Shown here: positions 10,601-18,428 of the stretch, one piece after another
How positions within the stretch are numbered: position 1 is the stretch's first letter
Layout: each line of letters opens with the position of its first letter
Source: Bacteroides salyersiae WAL 10018 = DSM 18765 = JCM 12988
GTDB taxonomy: Bacteria; Bacteroidota; Bacteroidia; Bacteroidales; Bacteroidaceae
Direction of reading: 5' to 3'
Assembly (NCBI RefSeq): GCF_000381365.1
Contig: NZ_KB905466.1
Location: forward strand, 308,744-372,743
DNA length: 64,000 nucleotides
Position numbers and translations under genes: made by a program
The notes under the pieces: generated by a model
Told to the model about the DNA's origin: nothing
The model's database searches: none
The model's input: the letters and a program-made list of their open reading frames with translations, nothing else

Positions 10601-11027
10601 TCTTATCGCTCAACTCTTTCCGGGAAACGACTTTCTCTGCCAATGCATCGGGATAGGTAACCACACACAGCCCCTTCTCCCCTTTCTGCAAACGACTGAG
10701 AACCTCGGTACGAAGTATCTCATTTGCCGCATCTTTCTGTCCGTATTTGATAGCGCGACGGAAAGAAGAAGGAAAAAACAGTATCCGCTCCCCTCCCAAT
10801 ACTTGCGTAAGGTCATGATAGAAATATCCCGCTTCTTCAAGATCGCTCAAGATAAAAACAAACGGACAGGTCTCTTTCCGCACCAATACAGAAAAGAAAA
10901 GCGAAGCGGAAGATGCACACAATCCCCCACAAAAAATATGTTTTACGGAAACATCTTTCAGCAGCCGGTTCATGGCCGTCACATTGGGATGGACGGCATA
11001 TTGTTGTTGCAGTTCAGTGATAGTCAT
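7659..11027 (-). CDS. mfd: Transcription-repair coupling factor Mfd
   Basis: ATP-dependent translocase that removes RNA polymerase stalled at lesions and recruits UvrA. With the start used here it is 1122 aa. The order is standard: UvrB-like N-terminal modules, the CarD-like RNAP-interacting domain (GDYVVHTDHGVGRFSGL, about residues 440-520), the RecG-type motor with Walker A GDVGFGKTEVA near 585 and DEEQ near 685, and the C-terminal TRCF domain. I chose the ATG at 11025-11027 (MTITELQQQY) because AGGAAT lies just upstream and the family begins this way. In-frame ATG and GTG codons at 11069 and 11093 would add 14 or 22 residues. Transcribed alone, divergently from the GT2 gene. Confidence 0.96.
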   Translation of the reverse strand: MTITELQQQYAVHPNVTAMNRLLKDVSVKHIFCGGLCASSASLFFSVLVRKETCPFVFILSDLEEAGYFYHDLTQVLGGERILFFPSSFRRAIKYGQKDAANEILRTEVLSRLQKGEKGLCVVTYPDALAEKVVSRKELSDKTLKLGVGERVDSTFVTDVLHSYGFEYVDYVYEPGQYAVRGSIIDVFSFSSEYPYRIDFFGDEVESIRTFEVDSQLSREKKDSIVIVPDLAVTGMASTSFLDFIPRDTVLAMRDFLWLRERIQSVHDETLTPQAIAVQEAEENGGITLEGKLIDGSEFTVHALDFRRLEFGNKPTGTADATVSFDVTAQPIFHKNFDLAAASFQEYQEKGYSLYICSDSTKQTDRIRAIFEDRGDKISFIAVERTLHEGFADNELRLCVFTDHQLFDRFHKYNLKSDKARSGKVALSLKELNQFTPGDYVVHTDHGVGRFSGLVRIPNGDTTQEVMKLVYQNDDVVFVSIHSLHKVSKYKGKEGEPPRLNKLGTGAWEKLKERTKTKIKDIARDLIKLYSQRREEKGFAYSPDSFLQRELEASFIYEDTPDQSKATAEVKADMERDRPMDRLVCGDVGFGKTEVAIRAAFKAVADNKQVAVLVPTTVLAYQHFQTFRERLKGLPCRVEYLSRARTAAQAKAVLKGLSDGEVGILIGTHRILGKDVHFKDLGLLIIDEEQKFGVSVKEKLRQLKVNVDTLTMTATPIPRTLQFSLMGARDLSVISTPPPNRYPIQTELHTFNEEIIADAINFEMSRNGQVFFVNNRIANLPELKAMILRHIPDCRIAIGHGQMEPSELEQIILGFVNYDYDVLLATTIIESGIDIPNANTIIINQAQNFGLSDLHQMRGRVGRSNKKAFCYLLAPPLSSLTPEGKRRLQAIENFSDLGSGIHIAMQDLDIRGAGNMLGAEQSGFIADLGYETYQKILSEAVHELKTDEFAELYADEIKGEGAVSGEQFVEECQVESDLELLLPATYVTGSSERMLLYRELDGLTLDRDVDAFRSRLEDRFGPVPPETEELLRIVPLRRLAARLGAEKVFLKAGRMTLFFVSNPESPFYQSQAFGKVIDYMMKYTRRCDLREQNGRRSMLIKDIPNVETAVSVLQEIVALPVG

Positions 11028-11134
11028 TATTCCTGTTTTTTTTAACTCACCATCTAACGGATAAAGCATCGTTCTGTTTCTATAAAAAAACACAACGATG
11101 TAAGACTCTGCATCCTCTGTGGTGAAAATCCCCG

Positions 11135-11142
11135 CAAAAGTA
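11135..11142 (-). promoter_or_regulatory. Candidate -7 promoter box for mfd
   Basis: Read on the minus strand this is TACTTTTG, a match to TAnnTTTG, and would give a leader of about 100 nt to the ATG at 11027. The -33 region is not convincing. Confidence 0.4.
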
Positions 11143-11173
11143 CTAAATTATCCTTAGTTTTAATATACTATTT

Positions 11174-11203
11174 TTTGTAAGTAACGGAAAAACGTTACAT
11201 TTG
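11174..11203 (+). promoter_or_regulatory. Promoter of the GT2-dihydroorotase genes
   Basis: TTTG at 11174-11177 and TACATTTG at 11196-11203 are separated by 18 nt, close to the Bacteroides housekeeping consensus. The start codon at 11224 lies 20 nt further on. Confidence 0.65.
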
Positions 11204-11223
11204 TCGCAAATACAAATACGCTT

Positions 11224-11976
11224 ATGCAAACACCATCGGACAGCATTGTTATCATCCCCACTTACAACGAGCGGGAAAATATAGAAAATATTATCCGCGC
11301 GGTATTCGGATTAGATAAAGTGTTTCATATACTCATCATTGAAGATGGTTCACCGGACGGTACGGCGGCTATCGTCAAAAAGTTGCAGGAAGAGTATCCG
11401 GACCGTTTGTTCATGGTGGAGCGTAAAGGTAAATTAGGATTAGGAACTGCATATATTGCGGGATTCAAATGGGCGCTGGCCCACAACTATCAATATATTT
11501 TTGAAATGGATGCCGATTTCAGTCACAATCCCCAGGATCTGCCCCGTTTGTACAAAGCCTGCGCTGAAGATGGAAGCGATGTAGCCATCGGTTCACGCTA
11601 CGTAAGTGGAGTCAATGTAGTAAACTGGCCTATGGGACGTGTATTAATGTCATACTTCGCATCCAAATATGTCCGGTTCATCACCGGAATTCCGATACAC
11701 GACACGACTGCCGGATTCAAATGCTATCGCCGCCGTGTTCTCGAAACCATCGATTTGGACAATATACAATTCAAGGGATATGCCTTTCAGATAGGAATGA
11801 AATTTACGGCCTACAAATGTGGATTTAAAATTACTGAAGTACCGGTTATCTTCATCAACAGAGAGTTAGGAACTTCAAAGATGAATGGCAGTATCTTCGG
11901 TGAAGCCGTATTCGGAGTCATCAAGTTGAAAATAGGCAGTTGGTTTCATAAATATCCGAAATGCAGCAATCCGTGA
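11224..11976 (+). CDS. GT2 glycosyltransferase, polyprenyl-phosphate mannosyl/glucosyltransferase type (Dpm1-like)
   Basis: Cytoplasmic family-2 glycosyltransferase of 250 aa that probably charges polyprenyl phosphate with a sugar from GDP- or UDP-sugar. The GT-A signatures are visible: PTYNERENI near the N-terminus, EDGSPDGTA, and the metal-binding EMDADFSHNPQDLP. The AGFKWAL helix and DTTAGFKCYRR are typical of DPMS-like enzymes. There is no C-terminal membrane domain, so it resembles the short soluble Dpm1 form rather than GtrB. Donor and acceptor cannot be read from the sequence. It ends 17 nt before the likely dihydroorotase start and is probably co-transcribed with it. Confidence 0.9.
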   Translation: MQTPSDSIVIIPTYNERENIENIIRAVFGLDKVFHILIIEDGSPDGTAAIVKKLQEEYPDRLFMVERKGKLGLGTAYIAGFKWALAHNYQYIFEMDADFSHNPQDLPRLYKACAEDGSDVAIGSRYVSGVNVVNWPMGRVLMSYFASKYVRFITGIPIHDTTAGFKCYRRRVLETIDLDNIQFKGYAFQIGMKFTAYKCGFKITEVPVIFINRELGTSKMNGSIFGEAVFGVIKLKIGSWFHKYPKCSNP

Positions 11977-11993
11977 TTAATACCCCCGAAAAA

Positions 11994-13337
11994 ATGAAAA
12001 GAACTTTTATAAAAAATGCAATCATAGTAAACGAAGGACGGCAGGTAGCCGGTTCCGTAGTGATAGAAGGAGAAAAGATAGCAGAAATATGGGTGGGCGA
12101 TGAAGGGCCTGTCGTACCTTGTGATGAAACAATTGATGCTACAGGATGTTATTTATTACCCGGAGTGATTGATGATCATGTACACTTCCGCGATCCCGGA
12201 TTGACTCAAAAAGCCGATATTACAAGCGAAAGCCGGGCAGCTGCGGCAGGTGGAGTAACTTCGATTATGGATATGCCCAATACGAGTCCGCAAACAACCA
12301 CCCTGGATGCACTGAATGCAAAGTTCGATTTAATGGCAGAGAAATGTTCCGTCAATTATTCCTGCTACTTCGGAGCTACCAATAATAATTATCCTTTATT
12401 GGAGCAATTGGACAAGCATCGCGTATGCGGTGTCAAGCTATTCATGGGATCGAGCACCGGTAATATGCTGGTCGATAAAATGACAAGCCTGCTGAACATA
12501 TTCAACAGTACGGATTTATTAATAGCCACTCACTGTGAAGATCAAGGTATTATCAAAGAAAACACTGAAAAATATCTAACCAAATACGGAGCAGACGGTG
12601 ATGTTCCTTTAAGATATCATCCGAATATCCGGTCGACAGAAGCCTGTTACCAGTCGTCAGAACTGGCAGTACGCCTGGCGCGGATAGCCGATGCGCGTCT
12701 ACATATTCTGCATATATCGACTGCCAAAGAATTGCAGTTACTCGAGAATATTCCCCTCGTAGAGAAAAGGATTACAGCCGAGGCATGTGTTTCCCATCTT
12801 TTATTTACTTCGAGTGATTACCAAGAGTTGGGTACTCGTATCAAATGTAACCCGGCCATCAAGAAAAAAGAACGGAATGCCTTACGTGATGCCGTCAACT
12901 CCGGCCTGATCGACGTAATAGCCACCGATCATGCTCCGCATTTACTCAAAGACAAAGAAGGTGGTGCACTGAAAGCGGCATCAGGAATGCCTATGATACA
13001 ATTTTCACTGGTCAGTATGCTCGGGTTGGTAGACGAAGGAGTATTCACCATCGAGAAGATAGTGGAAAAGATGTGCCATGCGCCCGCACAGATTTACGAA
13101 ATACACAATCGAGGTTTTATCCGTACCGGTAATCAGGCCGATCTGGTACTCGTTCGTCCTAATACGGAATGGACGGTAACCAAAGATTGTATTTTCAGCA
13201 AATGCCAATGGAGCCCGTTGGAAGGACATTCTTTCCGATGGAAAGTCGAAAAGACATTTGTAAATGGACATCTGTTATACTCGGACGGTGCAATAGATGA
13301 AAACTATAGGGGACAGGAACTGAGAATCAGAAATTAG
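11994..13337 (+). CDS. pyrC: Dihydroorotase (amidohydrolase)
   Basis: Cyclises N-carbamoyl-aspartate to dihydroorotate, the third step of UMP synthesis. It has the metal motif DHVHFRDPG near the N-terminus, then KLFMGSSTGNM, ATHCEDQ, HILHIST and the catalytic ATDHAPH. It is 447 aa from the ATG at 11994 (MKRTFIKNAII), which is where I place the start because family members begin with this motif. An in-frame ATG at 11961 would add 11 residues and overlap the upstream gene by 16 nt. The class is the dihydroorotase/allantoinase type; dihydroorotase fits best. The stop codon lies inside a palindromic element at 13333-13377. Confidence 0.92.
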   Translation: MKRTFIKNAIIVNEGRQVAGSVVIEGEKIAEIWVGDEGPVVPCDETIDATGCYLLPGVIDDHVHFRDPGLTQKADITSESRAAAAGGVTSIMDMPNTSPQTTTLDALNAKFDLMAEKCSVNYSCYFGATNNNYPLLEQLDKHRVCGVKLFMGSSTGNMLVDKMTSLLNIFNSTDLLIATHCEDQGIIKENTEKYLTKYGADGDVPLRYHPNIRSTEACYQSSELAVRLARIADARLHILHISTAKELQLLENIPLVEKRITAEACVSHLLFTSSDYQELGTRIKCNPAIKKKERNALRDAVNSGLIDVIATDHAPHLLKDKEGGALKAASGMPMIQFSLVSMLGLVDEGVFTIEKIVEKMCHAPAQIYEIHNRGFIRTGNQADLVLVRPNTEWTVTKDCIFSKCQWSPLEGHSFRWKVEKTFVNGHLLYSDGAIDENYRGQELRIRN

Positions 13338-13377
13338 TGATTAGCAGATCACTTATCACTTACCACTAATCATTAAT
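13333..13377 (+). repeat. AGTGATTAG-family palindromic element (copy 1)
   Basis: ATTAGTGATTAG at 13333-13344 pairs with CTAATCATTAAT at 13366-13377 with one G-T position, around a 21-nt loop. The left arm contains the dihydroorotase stop codon. It shares its core with elements at 54509-54602 and 57669-57735. Here both flanking genes are on the plus strand, so it could partly end transcription before the next gene. Confidence 0.55.
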
Positions 13378-13387
13378 TTTTAATCGC

Positions 13388-14284
13388 TTGATTACCATTT
13401 TACATTATAAAGTCCATGAAGTCAGCTCCTATATCAACTGGATCTACTTCTTTCATGCGTGGGGATTCCAACCTCGCTTTGCTGCTATTGCCGATATACA
13501 CGGATGCGATGTTTGTCGCGCATCCTGGTTGACATCTTTTCCGGAAGAAGAACGTCCGAAAGCATCAGAAGCGATGCAGCTTTTTAAGGAAGCCAATCGA
13601 ATGTTAAATCTGCTGGACGAAGACTTCGAAGTAAAAACAATTTTCAAGCTATGCAAAGCTAATTCGAAGGGGGACAATCTCATATTAGACGGGGTTACGT
13701 TCCCTTTGCTCCGCCAGCAGATGAAGAAGCGCGAAGGAGGTCCGTTCCTTTGCCTCAGTGATTTTGTACGTCCGCTATCTTCCGGAATAACTGATACGGT
13801 AGGTGCTTTTGCCGCCACGATCGATGCGGATATGGAAGGGTTATACGAAAAAGATCCATACAAGCATCTTTTAGTACAGACTCTCTCCGACCGTCTTGCG
13901 GAAGCAGCTACGGAAAAGATGCACGAACATGTGCGTAAGGAAGCTTGGGGATATGCTAAAGACGAAAATCTGACTATTCCGGAACTACTTATAGAGAAAT
14001 ATCAAGGTATTCGTCCGGCTGTAGGTTATCCGTCTTTACCCGACCAATCGGTAAACTTCCTTTTAGACGAGCTCCTGAACATGAAGCAAATCGGCATAAA
14101 GCTAACAGAAAACGGAGCTATGTATCCGCATGCCTCCGTCTGTGGTTTAATGTTTGCACATCCTGCCTCTGAATATTTCTCAATTGGAAAAATCGGTGAA
14201 GATCAGCTACAGGATTATGCCCGTCGCAGAGGAAAAAGTGTAGAAGAAATGCGGAAATTCCTGGCGGTTAATTTACAGGATTGA
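13388..14284 (+). CDS. Free-standing methionine synthase reactivation domain (Met_synt_B12)
   Basis: A 298-aa protein resembling the C-terminal S-adenosylmethionine-binding activation domain of cobalamin-dependent MetH, here as its own gene. The signatures are RPAVGYPSLPDQ and the C-terminal SVCGLMFAHPASEYFSIGKI followed by DQLQDYARRRG, matching the RxxxGYP and HPxxxYFxVGKI motifs of MetH. The domain would bind AdoMet and help reduce and remethylate inactive cob(II)alamin. No MetH catalytic gene is in the window, so its partner is presumably elsewhere. The start appears to be TTG at 13388: no in-frame ATG occurs before the conserved region, and the frame is closed by TAA 18 nt upstream. Confidence 0.85.
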   Translation: MITILHYKVHEVSSYINWIYFFHAWGFQPRFAAIADIHGCDVCRASWLTSFPEEERPKASEAMQLFKEANRMLNLLDEDFEVKTIFKLCKANSKGDNLILDGVTFPLLRQQMKKREGGPFLCLSDFVRPLSSGITDTVGAFAATIDADMEGLYEKDPYKHLLVQTLSDRLAEAATEKMHEHVRKEAWGYAKDENLTIPELLIEKYQGIRPAVGYPSLPDQSVNFLLDELLNMKQIGIKLTENGAMYPHASVCGLMFAHPASEYFSIGKIGEDQLQDYARRRGKSVEEMRKFLAVNLQD

Positions 14285-14471
14285 GATTTTCTGAATTTCT
14301 TTTCCTATCCTTCAATGGAATCCCGAAAAATAAAGACTGCCCAATATCCAAATCCGGTAAGATCTTATTGTCCTGCTAACCTTCTCTACCTTTTGATTTT
14401 GAGTCTCCATTTCTAATAGAGCATTTTATTTCGGTTTGAAATACCCTGATATCGATTTTTTTTATTTATCA

Positions 14472-16055
14472 CTATCTTCCACTCTTTAAATCCTCTATTT
14501 GTTTTCTATAACCCTCTATCGCTCGTTTGTGAGCCTCTATTTCTCTTTTCCCTGCACTTGTAGGATTACTATTGTAGCGTTTTTGAGCATGTTGCAAGTA
14601 TTCAGTTTCATTCGCAATGTTTTTTTCTACTTGTCTGATACGATTTTGCACACCATCACTCAATCCGCCACTATTTGAAGAATTACTTGACCCGGTAGAG
14701 TTAGAAGTAGATGAGTTATGCCGTCCATCATCATTTGCAGTACTATGAGAATTCTTGCCAATATTTAGCGAAGAAGCGTTAATCGATTTTACCGCAGCTT
14801 GTTTCAACCCTTCGGAAATACCTGCAAGTATTGATTTTAGTAATTGGTTCCCAAAACTATTTTCTTTTAATTGTGCATGATATGTTTCCAGTAAATCTAA
14901 GTACACATCGCAATTATTTATATTTTCTTGATATACTTTGGTTCGCAAGGTATCTTGGCTCATTGCTGACTCAAGTATCGTCTTAGCATCATTTAGAAGG
15001 CTTTTTATCTCGTTATAGTTGTAATCTTTCAATTGGTTGGCCGAAGGGGCTTGAACATGATTTTGAAGTTGTATCACTTTTAATATAGCAATTGTTTTTA
15101 ACGCAGAAGCTGAATATAACTTTGAATCAGCATCAGCTACACCCTCTGTAGCATAATATTTGATGCAGTCTTCATATTTTCTTTCAACGTAGAATTGTTC
15201 ACCAGGATTTTTAGGAATAAATTTTTCATTCATTGTCTTGTTGTAAACATGAAATTTATCAGCAGGATGTAGTTTCACTTCAAATTCTCTTTTACCTGAG
15301 ATTGTACGTATTTCCGAGTATTCAATCGGTACAATTGAATTTAAATCCTCCAAATAGATTGCTCCCATACGATTTTGATTATTAAAAGCAAATACATTAT
15401 TGAAATTTCCGGAAGCTTTGTTTGCTATGATCATCAAAAACATTTCATCATTAAAAATTTCAATGCCATTCCAAGTCATAAAACGCATGTTTTTAGACTC
15501 ATTATTTACAATTATTAATTTTAGAACGCCATCCAACTGTCTTGTGTATATTTCCTTTGTATTTATCAGCAGCCAACTACCCAAGTATGTGATTTGTCCT
15601 TGTATCCCACTCTTCAATATTTTACCGTCACAAGTACATATCAGTTTTTCATGCGTATCAGCTTTTTCTAAAATAAAATGATCCAGCATCATATGGTTAT
15701 ATAATTTAAATTCATCAGTTCCTCCTGACATAGAATTAAATGTATAATTGACATAACCATCTTTATAAATACCATTGATATAAATAATATCTTCATACTC
15801 ACATTCAAATATAAAGTTCCCGTTTTTGCTAATAACTCCATAACATTTTTGATTTCCCTTTTTCTGAGAGACTAAATAATACCAGAATCCATTATCTCCC
15901 ATTTCTATTTTTATAGAGCTTAACCCATACTTCACCTTAAGTTCTTTCATCGTCTGTTTGTTTTCACGTTTCAAGCTACTTAAGGACTGAGCGTAAATTG
16001 ACGAACACCACATTCCCCAGAAAAGGAGTATTAAAAAGATTAATTTTGCTTGCAT
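14472..16055 (-). CDS. Exported protein of unknown function with a WG-repeat-like N-terminal half
   Basis: I do not recognise a named family. The 527-aa product has a signal peptide (residues 1-23, ending SIYAQ). A beta-rich first half includes CYGVISKNGNFIFECEYEDI, which resembles a single WG repeat. A helical middle (about 290-400) is followed by a Ser/Asn/Gly-rich low-complexity linker (about 430-475) and a charged C-terminal coiled coil (about 475-527). The gene is AT-rich compared with the genes to its left. It follows the small lipoprotein gene on the same strand, with a strong hairpin between them. It ends towards the MetH-activation gene across 187 bp in which I see no element. Confidence 0.6.
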   Translation of the reverse strand: MQAKLIFLILLFWGMWCSSIYAQSLSSLKRENKQTMKELKVKYGLSSIKIEMGDNGFWYYLVSQKKGNQKCYGVISKNGNFIFECEYEDIIYINGIYKDGYVNYTFNSMSGGTDEFKLYNHMMLDHFILEKADTHEKLICTCDGKILKSGIQGQITYLGSWLLINTKEIYTRQLDGVLKLIIVNNESKNMRFMTWNGIEIFNDEMFLMIIANKASGNFNNVFAFNNQNRMGAIYLEDLNSIVPIEYSEIRTISGKREFEVKLHPADKFHVYNKTMNEKFIPKNPGEQFYVERKYEDCIKYYATEGVADADSKLYSASALKTIAILKVIQLQNHVQAPSANQLKDYNYNEIKSLLNDAKTILESAMSQDTLRTKVYQENINNCDVYLDLLETYHAQLKENSFGNQLLKSILAGISEGLKQAAVKSINASSLNIGKNSHSTANDDGRHNSSTSNSTGSSNSSNSGGLSDGVQNRIRQVEKNIANETEYLQHAQKRYNSNPTSAGKREIEAHKRAIEGYRKQIEDLKSGR

Positions 16056-16142
16056 AATAACAATTAATTTTACAGATGTTTAATGATAATATTATTTAGT
16101 AAACTAAACACAATTTATTCATAAAACATCACATGTAGAAAA

Positions 16143-16185
16143 CATTTTCATAAAATGACTCATATCGACTCATTTTATGAAAATG
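16143..16185 (-). terminator. Perfect 16-bp hairpin downstream of the small lipoprotein gene
   Basis: CATTTTCATAAAATGA at 16143-16158 is exactly complementary to TCATTTTATGAAAATG at 16170-16185, with an 11-nt loop. Read on the minus strand the stem is followed by TTTTCT. It most likely ends transcription of the lipoprotein gene before the 527-aa gene. Confidence 0.7.
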
Positions 16186-16326
16186 GATGTAAGATTTCAT
16201 TTGAATTATAAATCAATATATTGAATATCAAGTATTTTACTAAAAAACCGAGCTATCAACAATTTCAACATAGCGTATTCTCTTTCGACTTAAATGAAAA
16301 GCCGTTTACACATGAAGATTTGAATT

Positions 16327-16809
16327 CTATTTATAATAAGTGTACGAAGTAGATGTTTCAGCAGAACCAACGCTATTCTGAACTTTACCTTTATAATAAA
16401 TCTTCGATTTGGAACTTCCCATTACAAACGACTTAAAGAAAATATAATTTTTAGTGGCAGTAGCACTACCACCATAATATCGTGAACAAGTTTTTGTTTT
16501 AGTCATCGATGATTCAGAAGAACCATAATACAATGTAACGCTAACATTATCTTCATCGTCATTTGCTTTAACTTTAAAAATAATATTAAATTCTGTCATA
16601 TCAGTAGTAGCAGCAACAGTGGAAATAGTTGGCTTTGATTTTTTAGAAGGGGTCGGAGATTCTGTATGCCCCCCCGATGAACCACCATCATTATCATAGC
16701 CATTATCATCATCATCCGTACTACAAGAAATACAACATCCAAAAACTAAATTTAACAATATCAATGAACAATATTTATATGCCCGTCTTCTACATATCAA
16801 CTTTTTCAT
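16327..16809 (-). CDS. Small putative surface lipoprotein with an acidic export tag
   Basis: A 160-aa product. A basic N-terminus and hydrophobic stretch lead to Cys25, Cys26 and Cys29. Cys29 is followed by STDDDDNGYDND, which resembles the acidic lipoprotein export signal that sends Bacteroidota lipoproteins to the cell surface. A Gly/Ser/Lys/Pro linker (about 40-60) is followed by a beta-rich domain of about 95 residues that looks fibronectin- or Ig-like (ISTVAATTDMTEFNIIFKVKAND). The function is unknown. The AGGAG upstream of the ATG is strong for this genome. It stands alone, with hairpins on both sides. Confidence 0.6.
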   Translation of the reverse strand: MKKLICRRRAYKYCSLILLNLVFGCCISCSTDDDDNGYDNDGGSSGGHTESPTPSKKSKPTISTVAATTDMTEFNIIFKVKANDDEDNVSVTLYYGSSESSMTKTKTCSRYYGGSATATKNYIFFKSFVMGSSKSKIYYKGKVQNSVGSAETSTSYTYYK

Positions 16810-17193
16810 ATTTTCTCCTGTTTTTTTAATTTCTCTACTCTATTACAGGCTTTTCGAATTCGCCTTAAAACAACATGTCAGCATCGTGTTATCAACTGTA
16901 AATTGAGTCATAAAAAACGTAATTAGCAAACAGCCTTTTCCTTTTTCTTATCCAACACGATCCAAGCGAGGATATCAAGACAAAAAAAGGAATTAACAGG
17001 GTAAAAAAAATCACAGTAAAATAATACAAAATCAATATAATAGTCAATTTTCTCTCAAGTGACAATTCTATTTAAGACTTTATGCTCACAACAAAGAGAG
17101 AGCACATTGATGCAAATGAAAAAGAGCAAAGGCCTTATTTTTCCATAGTATGAAAAATAAAGCCTTATGTCAACTCTAATCAAAGATAAAACA
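16810..17193. other. 384-bp intergenic stretch
   Basis: AT-rich gap between the giant-protein operon and the small lipoprotein gene. I see the terminator hairpin of the operon at its right end and an AGGAG ribosome-binding site near 16817. No clear TAnnTTTG promoter and no open frame worth calling lie between them. Confidence 0.5.
17129..17166 (-). terminator. Terminator of the giant-protein operon
   Basis: AAGGCCTTATTTTTC (17129-17143) and GAAAAATAAAGCCTT (17152-17166) form a 15-bp stem with one G-T position and an 8-nt loop, 28 nt downstream of the last operon gene on the minus strand. Confidence 0.7.
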
Positions 17194-18405
17194 TTACTTC
17201 ATTTTAATAAATTTCTGCAAAATCCAATTCATATTTTTTTCCATCACCACATAATAGATTCCTCTTGAAAGTGGAGATACATCTATACTTTCTCCCGAAA
17301 TCAACTGCTCCACTTGAACATATATCCGCCCGGAAGAATCAATAATCGAAATATGTTTCAGACGATCAAAATCGCCCCGAATATATAAACGGTCGGCTAC
17401 AGGAGAAGATATAAAAATCACTTGTTGATCAAAGGATTGTATTCCGGTCGCAAACCCCTGAAGCGAAACCGTTACTTCATCATATGCATTAGACTGATCT
17501 ACAGCAGTAGCACGAACAACAACTTCTCCATCTTTTTTCACTCCGTCAATGGCTTGAAGTACCCCGTTCTGGGTTATTGTCGCCAAATCATCAGCACTTT
17601 CTATGCTCCAAACTAAATCTTTGTCCGTAGCATTCTCCGGTAAAACAGATGCGGAAAAATGAAGAGTTTGCTGATTCGGGGTCAGCAAAAGTTGATCTTC
17701 TTCACAGGTTATTTTTACCGACGCCACTAAAATCGGTTTAACTATTACCTGACAAGTAGCAGTAAAATTACCATCAACAGTAGTAGCCGTGATTGTAGCC
17801 GTACCGGCTTTCATACCTATAACGACACCATTTTCATCGACAGTAGCAATGGCAGCATCACTACTACTCCAAATGACAGACTTATTACTTGCATCGATAG
17901 GATCGACATTGGCAATAAGTGTATATGTATCGGTAGTATTCAGCGTCACTGACGTTTTATCAAGACTGATTCCTGTCACAGGTTGTGTAGCAGTCAATTG
18001 AAACAAATGACTCAATGTACCATGTTGTTCACCATCAAATAATAATGATTCTGCCACCATTAACTCCCGACCCGTAGCTTGATTATAGCATTTAAAAGTT
18101 ATATTATCACCTTGAGACTTCTTGCTATGCACCCGGAGTTCATAATACTTCTTGCCCTGTGATACAGTAGCTTTAGCGATTCCACAGCATTCATTTCCAC
18201 AAAAAGCGGCAACTTCAAATGTTGCATAATCTTCCACATCCATACCATTAAATGTCAATGCCGCATGAACATTCATATCATACGCATATTCAGCCGGATC
18301 GAATGTCCAATGGGAAGCACTGCTGCCTGCACCCCAAACAAGAGGTACAAACAACAAACTAAAAAGTAATACATATATTTTTTGATCTTTCATACTCTTT
18401 TCCAT
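17194..18405 (-). CDS. Exported Big2-domain protein with T9SS-like C-terminal domain
   Basis: A 403-aa product with a signal peptide (about residues 1-25). Residues about 30-140 form a module (FEVAAFCGNECCGIAKA, FKCYNQATGRELMV, GTLSHLFQL) that also occurs near the C-terminus of the 3131-aa protein upstream. Two bacterial Ig-like domains follow (about 140-320); VTGISLDKTSVTLN and ATVDENGVVIGMKAGTATIT are typical Big2. The last 75 residues (SSPVADRLYIRGDF, then LSRGIYYVVM, ending KFIKMK) fit the type-A sorting domain of type IX secretion. It is the last gene of a four-gene operon, 23 nt after the giant gene. The function is unknown; adhesin or matrix roles are plausible but not shown. Confidence 0.75.
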   Translation of the reverse strand: MEKSMKDQKIYVLLFSLLFVPLVWGAGSSASHWTFDPAEYAYDMNVHAALTFNGMDVEDYATFEVAAFCGNECCGIAKATVSQGKKYYELRVHSKKSQGDNITFKCYNQATGRELMVAESLLFDGEQHGTLSHLFQLTATQPVTGISLDKTSVTLNTTDTYTLIANVDPIDASNKSVIWSSSDAAIATVDENGVVIGMKAGTATITATTVDGNFTATCQVIVKPILVASVKITCEEDQLLLTPNQQTLHFSASVLPENATDKDLVWSIESADDLATITQNGVLQAIDGVKKDGEVVVRATAVDQSNAYDEVTVSLQGFATGIQSFDQQVIFISSPVADRLYIRGDFDRLKHISIIDSSGRIYVQVEQLISGESIDVSPLSRGIYYVVMEKNMNWILQKFIKMK

Positions 18406-18428
18406 TAAAAAAGTTCATCCTTTACTTA

